A DNA stretch of 39,364 nucleotides from Hyphomicrobiales bacterium (GTDB lineage Bacteria > Pseudomonadota > Alphaproteobacteria > Rhizobiales > Rhizobiaceae). Position 1 is the stretch's first letter. Each line of letters begins with the position of its first letter. This document shows, piece after piece, positions 24,492-33,667 of the stretch. The stretch covers positions 1 to 39,364 of the forward strand of contig UCCS01000072.1 in NCBI GenBank assembly GCA_900470965.1, read 5' to 3'. The position numbers and the translations under genes are program-made. The notes under the pieces were generated by a model. That model was not told the DNA's origin. It saw only the letters and a list, made by a program, of their open reading frames with translations, and did no database searches.

Positions 24492-25376
24492 ATGCCGATG
24501 TCCACAAGTCATTGCACCATAATTACCGCAATTGCGGCCTTTTTCCTGTCCGCGGCCATCACAACCGCCACAGCCGATGCGCTGCCGCCCTACAAGGACG
24601 ATCTGTTTTCAACGCAGAAAGTGCTGCAGACGGGTGATGACGGCGCCTTCGATGTGATCGATTACGACGAGATGCGCGACATCAACGGGCGCGACCAGAT
24701 CCCGCAAAAGCGGGTGCAGCAGAAATATGTCTCGCTCGGCGTGAAGAAGCTGCAGGCAGATGAAACGCTGTCACTCGACGGCGTCAGGCTCGATGTCACC
24801 AGGGTGGGACCGACTCAGAATGCCGCCTTCACGGTCATCTTCATCCACGGCCGCGACGGCGACCGGCGGCTCGGCGCCAACGATTATTCGTTCGGCGGCA
24901 ATTTCAACCGGCTGAAGAATCTTACGGCCGGCAATGGCGGCGTCTATTATTCGCCGACGGTCAGGACCTTCAACGCCAATGGCGTTGCAGCCATTGCCGG
25001 GCTGATCCGCTATGCGAGCGTGCAATCGCCCGGCCGGCCGGTCATTCTGAGCTGCGCCTCCATGGGCAGCCAGATCTGCTGGGGCATCACGCGCGATGCC
25101 GAAAGCGTCAAGCGATTGAAGGGCATGCTGATCATGAGCGGGGTCTCTGATCCGGATTTTGCGAAGAGCCCGTTCTACAAGGCAAAGCTGCCGCTGTGGT
25201 TTGCCCATGGCAGCCGCGACCCCGTCTATGCGGCAACCGAGCAGCAGGCGCTGTTCGAAAAGCTCGACAAGGCGAAGTACCCGACGCATTTCACGCTCTT
25301 CCAGAATGGCAATCATGGCACGCCGATCCGCATGATCGACTGGCGAAAGGTGTTGAACTGGATTCTGGCGTCCTGA
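24492..25376 (+). CDS. Exported alpha/beta hydrolase
   Basis: About 294 aa with a signal peptide (IITAIAAFFLSAAITTATADA) from the ATG at 24492. The catalytic triad can be traced: Ser190 in SCASMGS, Asp243 in HGSRDPV and His275 in NGNHGTP; FIHGRDGDR is the oxyanion region. The elbow is C-x-S-x-G rather than G-x-S-x-G. The substrate is unknown. Start is uncertain: ATGs at 24357 and 24456 are in frame but put 33-45 residues in front of the signal peptide. None has a strong ribosome binding site. It is divergent from parE and 126 bp upstream of tpiA on the same strand. Confidence 0.8.
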   Translation: MPMSTSHCTIITAIAAFFLSAAITTATADALPPYKDDLFSTQKVLQTGDDGAFDVIDYDEMRDINGRDQIPQKRVQQKYVSLGVKKLQADETLSLDGVRLDVTRVGPTQNAAFTVIFIHGRDGDRRLGANDYSFGGNFNRLKNLTAGNGGVYYSPTVRTFNANGVAAIAGLIRYASVQSPGRPVILSCASMGSQICWGITRDAESVKRLKGMLIMSGVSDPDFAKSPFYKAKLPLWFAHGSRDPVYAATEQQALFEKLDKAKYPTHFTLFQNGNHGTPIRMIDWRKVLNWILAS

Positions 25377-25502
25377 ACGGGCGGATTTCACGCCGCGCAG
25401 CGCTTTCAAACGATCATATTCCCCCAACGTTACGCGTGGCGCTTTCCTTTACCGCAAGCTTTTGCTAAGGCCGCCCGATATGCGGATTTTGGGAGGAGCA
25501 GC

Positions 25503-26273
25503 ATGACACCTGACGTACGCCCGCTCGTGGCGGGGAACTGGAAGATGAACGGCACGCGTGCCTCATTGGACCAGATCAAGGCGATTGCCCAAGGCGTCAG
25601 CTCCCCCTTGTCGGAAAAAGTTGAAGCCCTGATCTGCCCGCCGGCCACACTGCTTTACGTGGCGACGGCGCTCGCCACCGACAGCCCGCTCGCGATCGGC
25701 GGCCAGGACTGCCATCAGGCGCAATCCGGGGCGCATACCGGCGACATTTCGGCCGAAATGATTGCCGATTGCTACGGCACCTATGTGATCGTCGGCCATT
25801 CGGAAAGGCGAATCGACCATGCCGAGACCGATCATATGGTGCGGGCCAAGGCGCAGGCCGCCTATCAGGCTGATCTCACCGCAATCGTCTGCATCGGCGA
25901 GACCGGCGACGAGCGTGACGCCTATCAGACGCTCGATATCCTCAAGCGCCAGCTTTCCGGCTCGTTGCCCGAGGAGGCGACGGCCGAAAATACCGTCATC
26001 GCTTATGAACCCGTCTGGGCGATCGGCACGGGACTGACGCCGACGGCAAAGGATGTGGAAATCGTCCATGCCTTCATCCGCGACGAACTCGTCCTGCGCT
26101 TCGGCGACGAGGGCAAGGGTATGCGCATTCTCTATGGGGGTTCGGTCAAGCCCGCAAATGCCCGCGAGCTGCTCGCCGTCGACAATGTCGATGGTGCGCT
26201 GATCGGCGGGGCGAGCTTGAAAGCCACGGACTTCCTCGCCATCTACGGCACATATGAAGCGCTGCTTGCCTGA
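25503..26273 (+). CDS. tpiA: Triosephosphate isomerase
   Basis: Interconverts dihydroxyacetone phosphate and glyceraldehyde 3-phosphate. 256 aa, a complete TIM barrel: GNWKMNG (11-17, Asn12 and Lys14), catalytic His99 in GHSERR, catalytic Glu169 in YEPVWAIGTG, and the phosphate-binding YGGSV (211-215). The ATG follows GGGAGGAGCAGC, a strong ribosome binding site. It precedes secG and pyrG on the same strand, an order typical of rhizobial chromosomes; gaps of 108 and 143 bp and the terminator after secG suggest separate or partly separate transcription. Confidence 0.98.
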   Translation: MTPDVRPLVAGNWKMNGTRASLDQIKAIAQGVSSPLSEKVEALICPPATLLYVATALATDSPLAIGGQDCHQAQSGAHTGDISAEMIADCYGTYVIVGHSERRIDHAETDHMVRAKAQAAYQADLTAIVCIGETGDERDAYQTLDILKRQLSGSLPEEATAENTVIAYEPVWAIGTGLTPTAKDVEIVHAFIRDELVLRFGDEGKGMRILYGGSVKPANARELLAVDNVDGALIGGASLKATDFLAIYGTYEALLA

Positions 26274-26381
26274 GGCGATTGTATATTCCTGGCCGAAGGG
26301 CTTGGAATAGCTCAAGACCTCATGTAAAGAGCCGCCAGATTTTTACTTTATGTCCGTCCTCAGACGGGCAGGACTGGACCC

Positions 26382-26918
26382 ATGCAGACCGTATTGATTG
26401 TCATCCATCTCATGATCGTGCTCGCGCTCGTTGGCGTCGTGCTCATCCAGCGCTCCGAAGGCGGCGGCCTCGGCATCGGCGGCGGATCGGGCTTCATGTC
26501 GGCCCGCGGCACGGCCAATGCGCTGACGCGCACGACGGCGATCCTGGCGACGCTGTTTTTCCTCACCTCGCTCGGCCTCGGCATCCTGACCCGTTACGAA
26601 AGCCGTCCGACGGATATTCTCAACCGCATTCCGGCAACGAGCGGGCAGGGCAACGGCATTCTCGATTCGCTCGGCGGCGCCAATGCGCCGGCAGCGGCTC
26701 CGGCTCAGCCGACTGACAATAGCGGCATTCCGAACGGCGGCGCTGCCGCTCCGGCACCGGCTGCCCCTGCAGCTTCGGCACCAGCAACCCCGGCTCCGGC
26801 TGCGAGCGCCCCTGCGGCGACTGCTCCGGCAGCTCCGACGACGACGGCTCCGGCTCAGCCTGAGGCACCGGCCGCGACTGCGCCGGCACAGCCTTCCGGC
26901 GTCCCTACGGGACAATAA
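26382..26918 (+). CDS. secG: Preprotein translocase subunit SecG
   Basis: Small partner of SecY and SecE in the protein-export channel. 178 aa with the two SecG membrane helices (about 1-20 and 45-68) and, between them, the conserved loop LIQRSEGGGLGIGGGSGFMSARGTANALTRTTAILA. After residue 85 the protein becomes a long cytoplasmic or periplasmic tail made almost entirely of Ala, Pro, Gln and Thr, about twice the length of the ~110-aa E. coli protein; such tails are common in Alphaproteobacteria. It is followed 22 nt downstream by a strong terminator. Confidence 0.95.
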   Translation: MQTVLIVIHLMIVLALVGVVLIQRSEGGGLGIGGGSGFMSARGTANALTRTTAILATLFFLTSLGLGILTRYESRPTDILNRIPATSGQGNGILDSLGGANAPAAAPAQPTDNSGIPNGGAAAPAPAAPAASAPATPAPAASAPAATAPAAPTTTAPAQPEAPAATAPAQPSGVPTGQ

Positions 26919-26939
26919 GCCGGTCCTGAAAATAAACCG

Positions 26940-26972
26940 CCGGCAGGCCCTCGGGTCTGCCGGTTTTCTTTT
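26940..26972 (+). terminator. Rho-independent terminator of secG
   Basis: Stem of 10 bp with one G-U pair (CCGGCAGGCC with GGTCTGCCGG, 26940-26949 and 26954-26963), 4-nt loop, then TTTTCTTTT. It separates secG from pyrG. Confidence 0.85.
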
Positions 26973-27061
26973 GTTCAGATTCCTGCGCCATGCACCAAAA
27001 GTTCTGGAAAAGAATTTTTGGGCTGGTGGAATCGTTTTTGAAAAGGTATCCGGTGACTCCC

Positions 27062-28690
<1,629 letters not shown>

Positions 28691-28696
28691 AATTCG

Positions 28697-28734
28697 GCCG
28701 CTCCCTCAGAAACGAGGGAGCGGCTTTTTCTTTT
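28697..28734 (+). terminator. Terminator between pyrG and the convergent citrate synthase gene
   Basis: A perfect 11-bp stem (GCCGCTCCCTC at 28697-28707 with its complement at 28714-28724), 6-nt loop and TTTTTCTTTT (28725-28734). On the minus strand the stem is followed by a shorter run (GAATTTTAAA), so it may serve both convergent genes. Confidence 0.88.
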
Positions 28735-28736
28735 CG

Positions 28737-29825
28737 TCACGCCGCTTCCGGCAACGGCCCGACATAGACCGAGCGCGGGCGGATGAGGCGACCTTCCAGT
28801 GCCTGTTCGCGGGCATGGGCAATCCAGCCGACGGTGCGGCCGATGGCGAATACGCCAGTGAAGGCGTCGCGGGGGAAGCCGAGGCTTTCCAAGAGCAGCG
28901 CGGTATAGAACTCCACATTCACGTCCAGCGGCCGGTCGGGCTTGCGTTCCCTGAGGATTGCGAGCGCTGCCTGCTCCACGGCTTCGGCAAGTGCGATTCT
29001 GATGGCATTGACCTGGCCTGCGGCAACGAGCGGCTTCAGCGCATTTTTCAGGGCGTCCGCACGTGGGTCGCGCACGCGATAGACGCGGTGGCCGAAGCCC
29101 ATCAGCCGCTCACCGCGATCGAGCGCGGAACGCAGCCAGGGGCCGGCATTGGCCTCGCTTCCGATCCCATCAAGCATATCGAGCACCGGTCCCGGCGCGC
29201 CGCCATGCAGCGGCCCCTTCAGCGCGCTGATCGCCGCCAGCGCCGAGGAGGTAAGGCCGGCGCGCGTGGAGGCGATGACACGCGATGCGAAGGTCGAGGC
29301 GTTCAGGCCGTGATCCGAGATCGTCACGAGATAGGTGTCGAGGGCTGCGGTTTGCTCGGCGCTCGGCACCGCGCCTGAGAGCATGCGCAGGATGTCCGTC
29401 GACTGTGAGAGGCCCGCATCGGGCTTTAGCGGCTTTTCGCCTCGCTGCAGGCGCAGAACCGCCGGCAGGAAGACGGCGGGTGCGGCAAGCAGACGGAGCA
29501 CGGTATCTATATCCTCGCCGTCAGGTAGGCGGGCAACAAGAGCACGCATAACATCGACCGGCGGCAGCTTTAGCAGGCGAGTATCGGCAGTCTTGACTTC
29601 GGCGAAAACTTCCATGCGCGCCTGGCCGAGCCGGCGGCGCAATTCGCTTGCGTCAAGATGCGGCTCGATCAGGCCGTCCAGCAGCAGGGCAGCAACATCC
29701 TCATAGGCGCTGCTTCCTGCCAGATGATCCAGCGATACGCCGCGGATGATCAGCCGGCCGGCTTCGCCGTCGACATCCGAGAGCTGGGTTTCAGCGGCGA
29801 TGACATCTTCCAAACCATTTTTCAT
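28737..29825 (-). CDS. Citrate synthase family protein (paralogue without DNA-binding domain)
   Basis: A 362-aa citrate/methylcitrate-synthase fold enzyme. Catalytic His positions are kept: His172 (DHGLNASTF), His207 (KGPLHGG) and His246 (GFGHRVYRVRDPR). The acid that is Asp in classical enzymes (NVDFY) is Glu305 here (NVEFY), and the C-terminal RPRSVYVGP binding Arg is present. Shorter than housekeeping GltA (~430 aa) and without its N-terminal NADH/beta domain, so it is probably an accessory citrate, 2-methylcitrate or related synthase. The ATG follows AAGGAG. It is divergent from a helix-turn-helix fused paralogue with an 83-bp palindrome-rich spacer, so its expression is likely controlled from there. 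Confidence 0.88.
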   Translation of the reverse strand: MKNGLEDVIAAETQLSDVDGEAGRLIIRGVSLDHLAGSSAYEDVAALLLDGLIEPHLDASELRRRLGQARMEVFAEVKTADTRLLKLPPVDVMRALVARLPDGEDIDTVLRLLAAPAVFLPAVLRLQRGEKPLKPDAGLSQSTDILRMLSGAVPSAEQTAALDTYLVTISDHGLNASTFASRVIASTRAGLTSSALAAISALKGPLHGGAPGPVLDMLDGIGSEANAGPWLRSALDRGERLMGFGHRVYRVRDPRADALKNALKPLVAAGQVNAIRIALAEAVEQAALAILRERKPDRPLDVNVEFYTALLLESLGFPRDAFTGVFAIGRTVGWIAHAREQALEGRLIRPRSVYVGPLPEAA

Positions 29826-29867
29826 AGGTCTTCTCCTTTACCGGATGAAAGATCGGCTCTAGTTTAG

Positions 29868-29896
29868 TTGACGTCAATCTTGACGTAATTGATCAA
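29868..29896. promoter_or_regulatory. Palindromic operator-like cluster between the two citrate synthase genes
   Basis: Within 29 bp: the perfect palindrome TTGACGTCAA (29868-29877), a second TTGACGTAA (29880-29888) one helical turn later, and the perfect palindrome TTGATCAA (29889-29896). TTGACG (29868) is 17 bp from GATCAA (29891) on the plus strand, so the sites overlap the probable promoter of the fusion gene and the region upstream of the other gene. Similar TTGACGT-type sites are known for MerR-family regulators of acyl-CoA metabolism. Confidence 0.6.
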
Positions 29897-29908
29897 TGTG
29901 AGGCTGAC

Positions 29909-31048
29909 ATGAGCTGGCTGACAGCGGAGGAAGCGTTAGCCGAACTCGGCACCAAGCCGCAGACACTTTATGCCAATGTCAGCCGCGGGCGGATCCGCGC
30001 CAAGGCCGACCCCGCCGATCCACGCCGCAGCCTCTATCAGGAAAGCGATGTCAAGCGGCTTGCCGAGCGGCATGCCGGCAGGCGCAAGAGCGAGACGGTC
30101 GCCGCCGAAGCGATCAGCTGGGGCGATCCGGTACTGACATCGTCAATCTCGACCATCGCCGCAGGACGATTGCTCTATCGGGGGCAGGATGCAGCGGAGC
30201 TTTCAGCCTATGCGACGCTGGAGGAGACGGCGCTGATACTGTGGAATGCAGAGAGTTTTGCCTGCGTACCGGCCTCTGCCCTGGAGACGGCGCCGCCGTC
30301 CATTCAAGCCGTGCTGCTGGCGCTGGCGGGACGGGTGAGCGCCGATCTGCCGTCTCTCGGACGTGCACGCGCTGCCTTGCAGATGGAAGCATGCAGCGTG
30401 CTTTCAACCGTCGCCGATGCGCTGGCGCCGGGATCGACGGATCATCCGCTGCATCACCGTCTTGCTGCATGCTGGGGCAGGCCGGAGGCTGCCGATTGCC
30501 TCAGGCGGGCGCTTGTCATGCTCGCCGATCATGAGCTCAATGCCTCTACTTTCGCCGTCCGCGTCACGGTTTCGACGGGGCCAGCACTTTCTGCCGCCGT
30601 GCTCTCGGGTCTCGCAACGCTGACCGGACCATTGCATGGTTCGGCATGGCGAAGCGTCGATGCCCTTGCCAAGGCAGCATCCGGCGCTGGGGCGGAGCAT
30701 GCGATCCGCCACCTGCTGCTACGGGGAGGTAAGCCTGTCGCCTTCGGGCACCCGCTTTACCCCGATGGCGATGTGCGGGCGGGCGTGCTGCTCTCCTCTT
30801 TCGACGTGCCGCCGGTCTTTCGCGATGTGCAGCTGGCCGGCGAAGAAATGGTGGGCGAGAAGGTCAATGTCGATTTCGCGCTTACCGCCATGACCGCAGC
30901 CTTCGACCTGCCTGAGGAGGCACCGATCATCATCTTCGCGCTGGCGCGCACCGCCGGCTGGCTGGCGCATGCAATGGAGCAGATCGAAAGCGGCCATCTG
31001 ATCCGCCCGCGTGCCCGCTATGTCGGGCCTTCGCCAGCCGACGCATGA
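29909..31048 (+). CDS. Citrate synthase-like protein with N-terminal helix-turn-helix (MerR/excisionase-like)
   Basis: 379 aa in two parts. Residues 1-58 look like a winged helix-turn-helix of the excisionase/MerR type (LTAEEALAELG, then QTLYANVSRGRIRAKADP, then RSLYQESDVKRLAER). Residues about 65-379 are a citrate synthase fold: His208 (DHELNASTF), His243 (GPLHG), His281 (FGHPLYPDGD), Asp322 (VNVDFA) and RPRARYVGP. The Arg that normally follows the active-site His (GHRVY) is Pro here (GHPLY), so oxaloacetate binding may be changed and the domain may sense a ligand instead of, or as well as, catalysing. It is divergent from a stand-alone paralogue across palindromic sites. GAGG lies 6 nt before the ATG. 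Confidence 0.87.
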   Translation: MSWLTAEEALAELGTKPQTLYANVSRGRIRAKADPADPRRSLYQESDVKRLAERHAGRRKSETVAAEAISWGDPVLTSSISTIAAGRLLYRGQDAAELSAYATLEETALILWNAESFACVPASALETAPPSIQAVLLALAGRVSADLPSLGRARAALQMEACSVLSTVADALAPGSTDHPLHHRLAACWGRPEAADCLRRALVMLADHELNASTFAVRVTVSTGPALSAAVLSGLATLTGPLHGSAWRSVDALAKAASGAGAEHAIRHLLLRGGKPVAFGHPLYPDGDVRAGVLLSSFDVPPVFRDVQLAGEEMVGEKVNVDFALTAMTAAFDLPEEAPIIIFALARTAGWLAHAMEQIESGHLIRPRARYVGPSPADA

Positions 31049-31176
31049 GTTGAGCGACGCGCGCTCTGAATGGCTTGCGCAATTTCACGTTTTTGCATAG
31101 GGAAACCGGCGAATTCAGCTAGTATGGGCCGGCCGGCGCATTCGCGAATGTACTGGCGAGTCACGAGGGGCGGATC

Positions 31177-31704
31177 ATGAAAGCCATGTCAGCAATCTCC
31201 CGCAGCCTGTTTTCCGCTGTGCTGATCATCAGCCTGCTGCCTGATGGCACAGCTTATGCCCAGTCTGCCGGCTGCGCGATTTCGCGTGCGGCAAACGGCA
31301 ACCAGATTTTCCGTTGTCCTGGTGGCGTCAACATCACCGCTGAGCGTGGCGCATCCTTCAAGCTCACCGACCGCAATCGCGATGGCAGTCCGGATTCGCT
31401 TGCATTGCGCAGCAAGGCTGCTCTCGTCGACGTCGACAGCAGCCAGCACCGCGGCGGCTTCCAGGTGGTGACGCCGCAGGCGATCGCCGCCGTTCGCGGC
31501 ACGCAATGGGCCGTCGATGTCAAAGGCGGCACGACCTCCGTACTGGTCACACGCGGGCGCGTTGGCGTACGGCGTCCGGCAGGTGCGGCTGTCGTGCTTG
31601 GACCGGGCGAGGGTGTGGACGTAACGCGCGGAACCGCTACGCTCACCGTCCGCACGTGGCCCGCGCCCCGCGTCGCGGCCCTTCTTTCACGCCTCGGTCA
31701 ATAA
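31177..31704 (+). CDS. FecR domain-containing periplasmic protein
   Basis: A 175-aa exported protein with a signal peptide (SLFSAVLIISLLPDGTAYA, then QSAG). Residues about 70-150 carry the FecR-like motif: FQVVTPQAIAAVRGTQWAVDV, then TSVLVTRGRVGV and VVLGPGEGVDV. The classical FecR is an inner-membrane anti-sigma regulator; this short form lacks the N-terminal cytoplasmic and membrane parts and is wholly periplasmic, so it is more likely a ligand or partner for a membrane sensor. It lies 8 nt before the CHASE2 cyclase gene on the same strand, and the two should be co-expressed. Two Cys (GCAI, FRCPGG) could form a disulfide. Confidence 0.85.
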   Translation: MKAMSAISRSLFSAVLIISLLPDGTAYAQSAGCAISRAANGNQIFRCPGGVNITAERGASFKLTDRNRDGSPDSLALRSKAALVDVDSSQHRGGFQVVTPQAIAAVRGTQWAVDVKGGTTSVLVTRGRVGVRRPAGAAVVLGPGEGVDVTRGTATLTVRTWPAPRVAALLSRLGQ

Positions 31705-31712
31705 GTCGTCTC

Positions 31713-33569
31713 ATGAACCGTCGGCTTCAGACTGTGATCGCGTTGCTGCTCGCCGGTCTGTGGGGCGCTATGCTCGGCTATTTCCATCTGCAGTCGGACT
31801 CCGGCCTCATGGAGCGCATGGAGGCCACGCTAGCCGATCTGCGCAGCACGATCGTCGGCGTCCGCGCGCCGCCCGATATCGTTTCCATTATCGCTATCGA
31901 TGATCGTACCGCCGCAGCACATGGCTATCCGCTCAAGCGGGAGAGGCTTGCGCAGCTCGTCACGTCCATCGGCGCGTTGAAACCAAAGGCCTTGGCTCTC
32001 GATATATTGCTTGTCGATCCCGACACGGAGGAGGGGGATGCGGCGCTTGCAACGGCTATCAAGGCGACGCCCAGCATCATCGCCGGCGCTGCGACTTTCC
32101 CACAGAGTCTCCAATCAGTGACAGCGAATGCGGAGGATCCGCTTGCCGCGATCCCTGAAGCGCATCAGCTTCTGCTGCCGCAACCCCGCTTCGCAGAGGC
32201 TGCAGCGCTCGGCATCGTCAATGTGGCGACGGACCAGAGCGGCGTGCCGCGATTCATTCCGCTGTTTTCTCGCGCCGCCGACCGGTTGGATGCAGCCTTT
32301 CCGTTGCGCGTCGCTTCGGTTGCGCTCGGTGTCGAACCATTGATCGAAAGCGATGGCATCCGGCTTGGCGCCCGCCGCATTCCAACGGACACGGGCCAGC
32401 GCCTGCCGCTGACCTTCTATGGTCCTGCAGGCAGCATCCGCACCTTCAGCGCTGCCGATGCGTTCGATGGGAAGCTGCCGGCGGATGCCATCACCGACAA
32501 GGTGGTGGTGATCGGTGCGACCGTGACCGGCGGCGGCGATGTCTTTCCGACCCCGTTCGATCCAATCCTGCCGGGTGTCGAAGTGATGTCGACCGCGATC
32601 ACGCATCTGATAGCCGGCGACGGCATGGTGCGTGATAGCAGGACACGGCAGGCGGATGCCGGCATTGCGATGGCCTTGCCTATTCTTCTGGTCGCCCTGA
32701 TCGCATGGCGCCGCAGCGCCCTCGGCTTCGTCATCATCGGCCTGACGGTCATTGTCTGGGCGATGCTCAACCTTGCTGCCTTCGCGAACGGCTATTGGCT
32801 GAGTGCTGCATTGCCGATTGCGGCCGCCCTGCCACCCGCAGTTATTTTCGGGGCTGCAGAACTCTGGCGCGACCGCAGCCGTGCGCGGCACTTCGCCGAT
32901 CAGTCCGAGCGGCTGCAGCGCATCGAGGCGCCGGGCCTCGGCGAATGGCTGGCGCGTGACCCGGCTTTCCTGGCCGAGCCGGTGCGCCAGAATGCCTCTA
33001 TCGTCTTCATCGACCTCTCGGGCTTCACCGGCCTCAGCGAGGCAGTCGGACCGGCCGCAGTGCGGGAGATTCTCAGCAGCTTCTTCGAACTGATCGACGA
33101 GGAAGTGCAGCTGCTTGGCGGGGCGATCACCAGCTTCATGGGCGATGGAGCCATGATCCTCTTCGGGCTGCCCGAACCAACGGCGGACGATGCAGCCCGG
33201 GCAGCAGCCTGCGCCGTGCGGCTTGCCGACCACACACGCAGCTTCCTTGCAGGCCATCCGGAGCTTCGCCGCAGGAAGATAGGCTTCAAGCTCGGTGCCC
33301 ATTGCGGCCCGATCGTCGCCTCACGGCTCGGCAGCGGCGATCGGCAGCAGATCACCGCGACAGGCGATACCGTTAATGTCGCACAGCGGCTCATGGAAGT
33401 GGCGGCAAGCCGAGGGGCAGAGCTTGCACTCAGCGCCAACCTGCTCAACGCTGCGGGTCCGGAGGCCGTTCCATCGCAGGCAGGGCAGTTGACCGGACCG
33501 TTCGAGACGAGGATTCGCGGACGCTCCGGCAGCATCGCCATCTACACATGGCGTGGCGAGACACTTTGA
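31713..33569 (+). CDS. CHASE2-domain adenylate/guanylate cyclase (class III)
   Basis: A 618-aa inner-membrane receptor cyclase. A first membrane helix (about 6-24) is followed by a periplasmic CHASE2 sensor domain (about 28-310, with VSIIAIDDRT and KALALDILLVDP), three more helices (about 313-384) and a cytosolic class III cyclase domain (about 425-600). The metal-binding Asp434 (FIDLSGFT) and Asp478 (FMGDGAM) and the transition-state pair Asn555/Arg559 (NVAQR) are intact, so it should be active. cAMP is the likelier product, but base choice was not resolved. The start is the ATG 8 nt after the FecR stop; a reading frame extending upstream overlaps the FecR gene and is rejected. Confidence 0.9.
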   Translation: MNRRLQTVIALLLAGLWGAMLGYFHLQSDSGLMERMEATLADLRSTIVGVRAPPDIVSIIAIDDRTAAAHGYPLKRERLAQLVTSIGALKPKALALDILLVDPDTEEGDAALATAIKATPSIIAGAATFPQSLQSVTANAEDPLAAIPEAHQLLLPQPRFAEAAALGIVNVATDQSGVPRFIPLFSRAADRLDAAFPLRVASVALGVEPLIESDGIRLGARRIPTDTGQRLPLTFYGPAGSIRTFSAADAFDGKLPADAITDKVVVIGATVTGGGDVFPTPFDPILPGVEVMSTAITHLIAGDGMVRDSRTRQADAGIAMALPILLVALIAWRRSALGFVIIGLTVIVWAMLNLAAFANGYWLSAALPIAAALPPAVIFGAAELWRDRSRARHFADQSERLQRIEAPGLGEWLARDPAFLAEPVRQNASIVFIDLSGFTGLSEAVGPAAVREILSSFFELIDEEVQLLGGAITSFMGDGAMILFGLPEPTADDAARAAACAVRLADHTRSFLAGHPELRRRKIGFKLGAHCGPIVASRLGSGDRQQITATGDTVNVAQRLMEVAASRGAELALSANLLNAAGPEAVPSQAGQLTGPFETRIRGRSGSIAIYTWRGETL

Positions 33570-33667
33570 CATTCGCAGCCGGAGCGAGTAGGAACGGCCC
33601 AACTCTTCGGCCGGACGATTCCGGCTACGACGCGTTATGCGTCTGACAGCTCCGAAAGATCGAACAC

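Noticed and set aside
26990..27061. 24-codon N-terminal extension of pyrG
   Set aside because: The family N-terminus is MARYVFITGG; the extension lies just after the secG terminator and adds nothing family-like.
31094..31130. GGAAAC...GTAT as an ECF-type promoter for the FecR/cyclase pair
   Set aside because: Spacing and the -10 element do not fit EcfG or FecI-type consensus well enough to call.
32115..33302. 395-aa minus-strand frame antisense to the CHASE2 cyclase gene
   Set aside because: Shadow of a gene with intact catalytic residues; product has no family resemblance.
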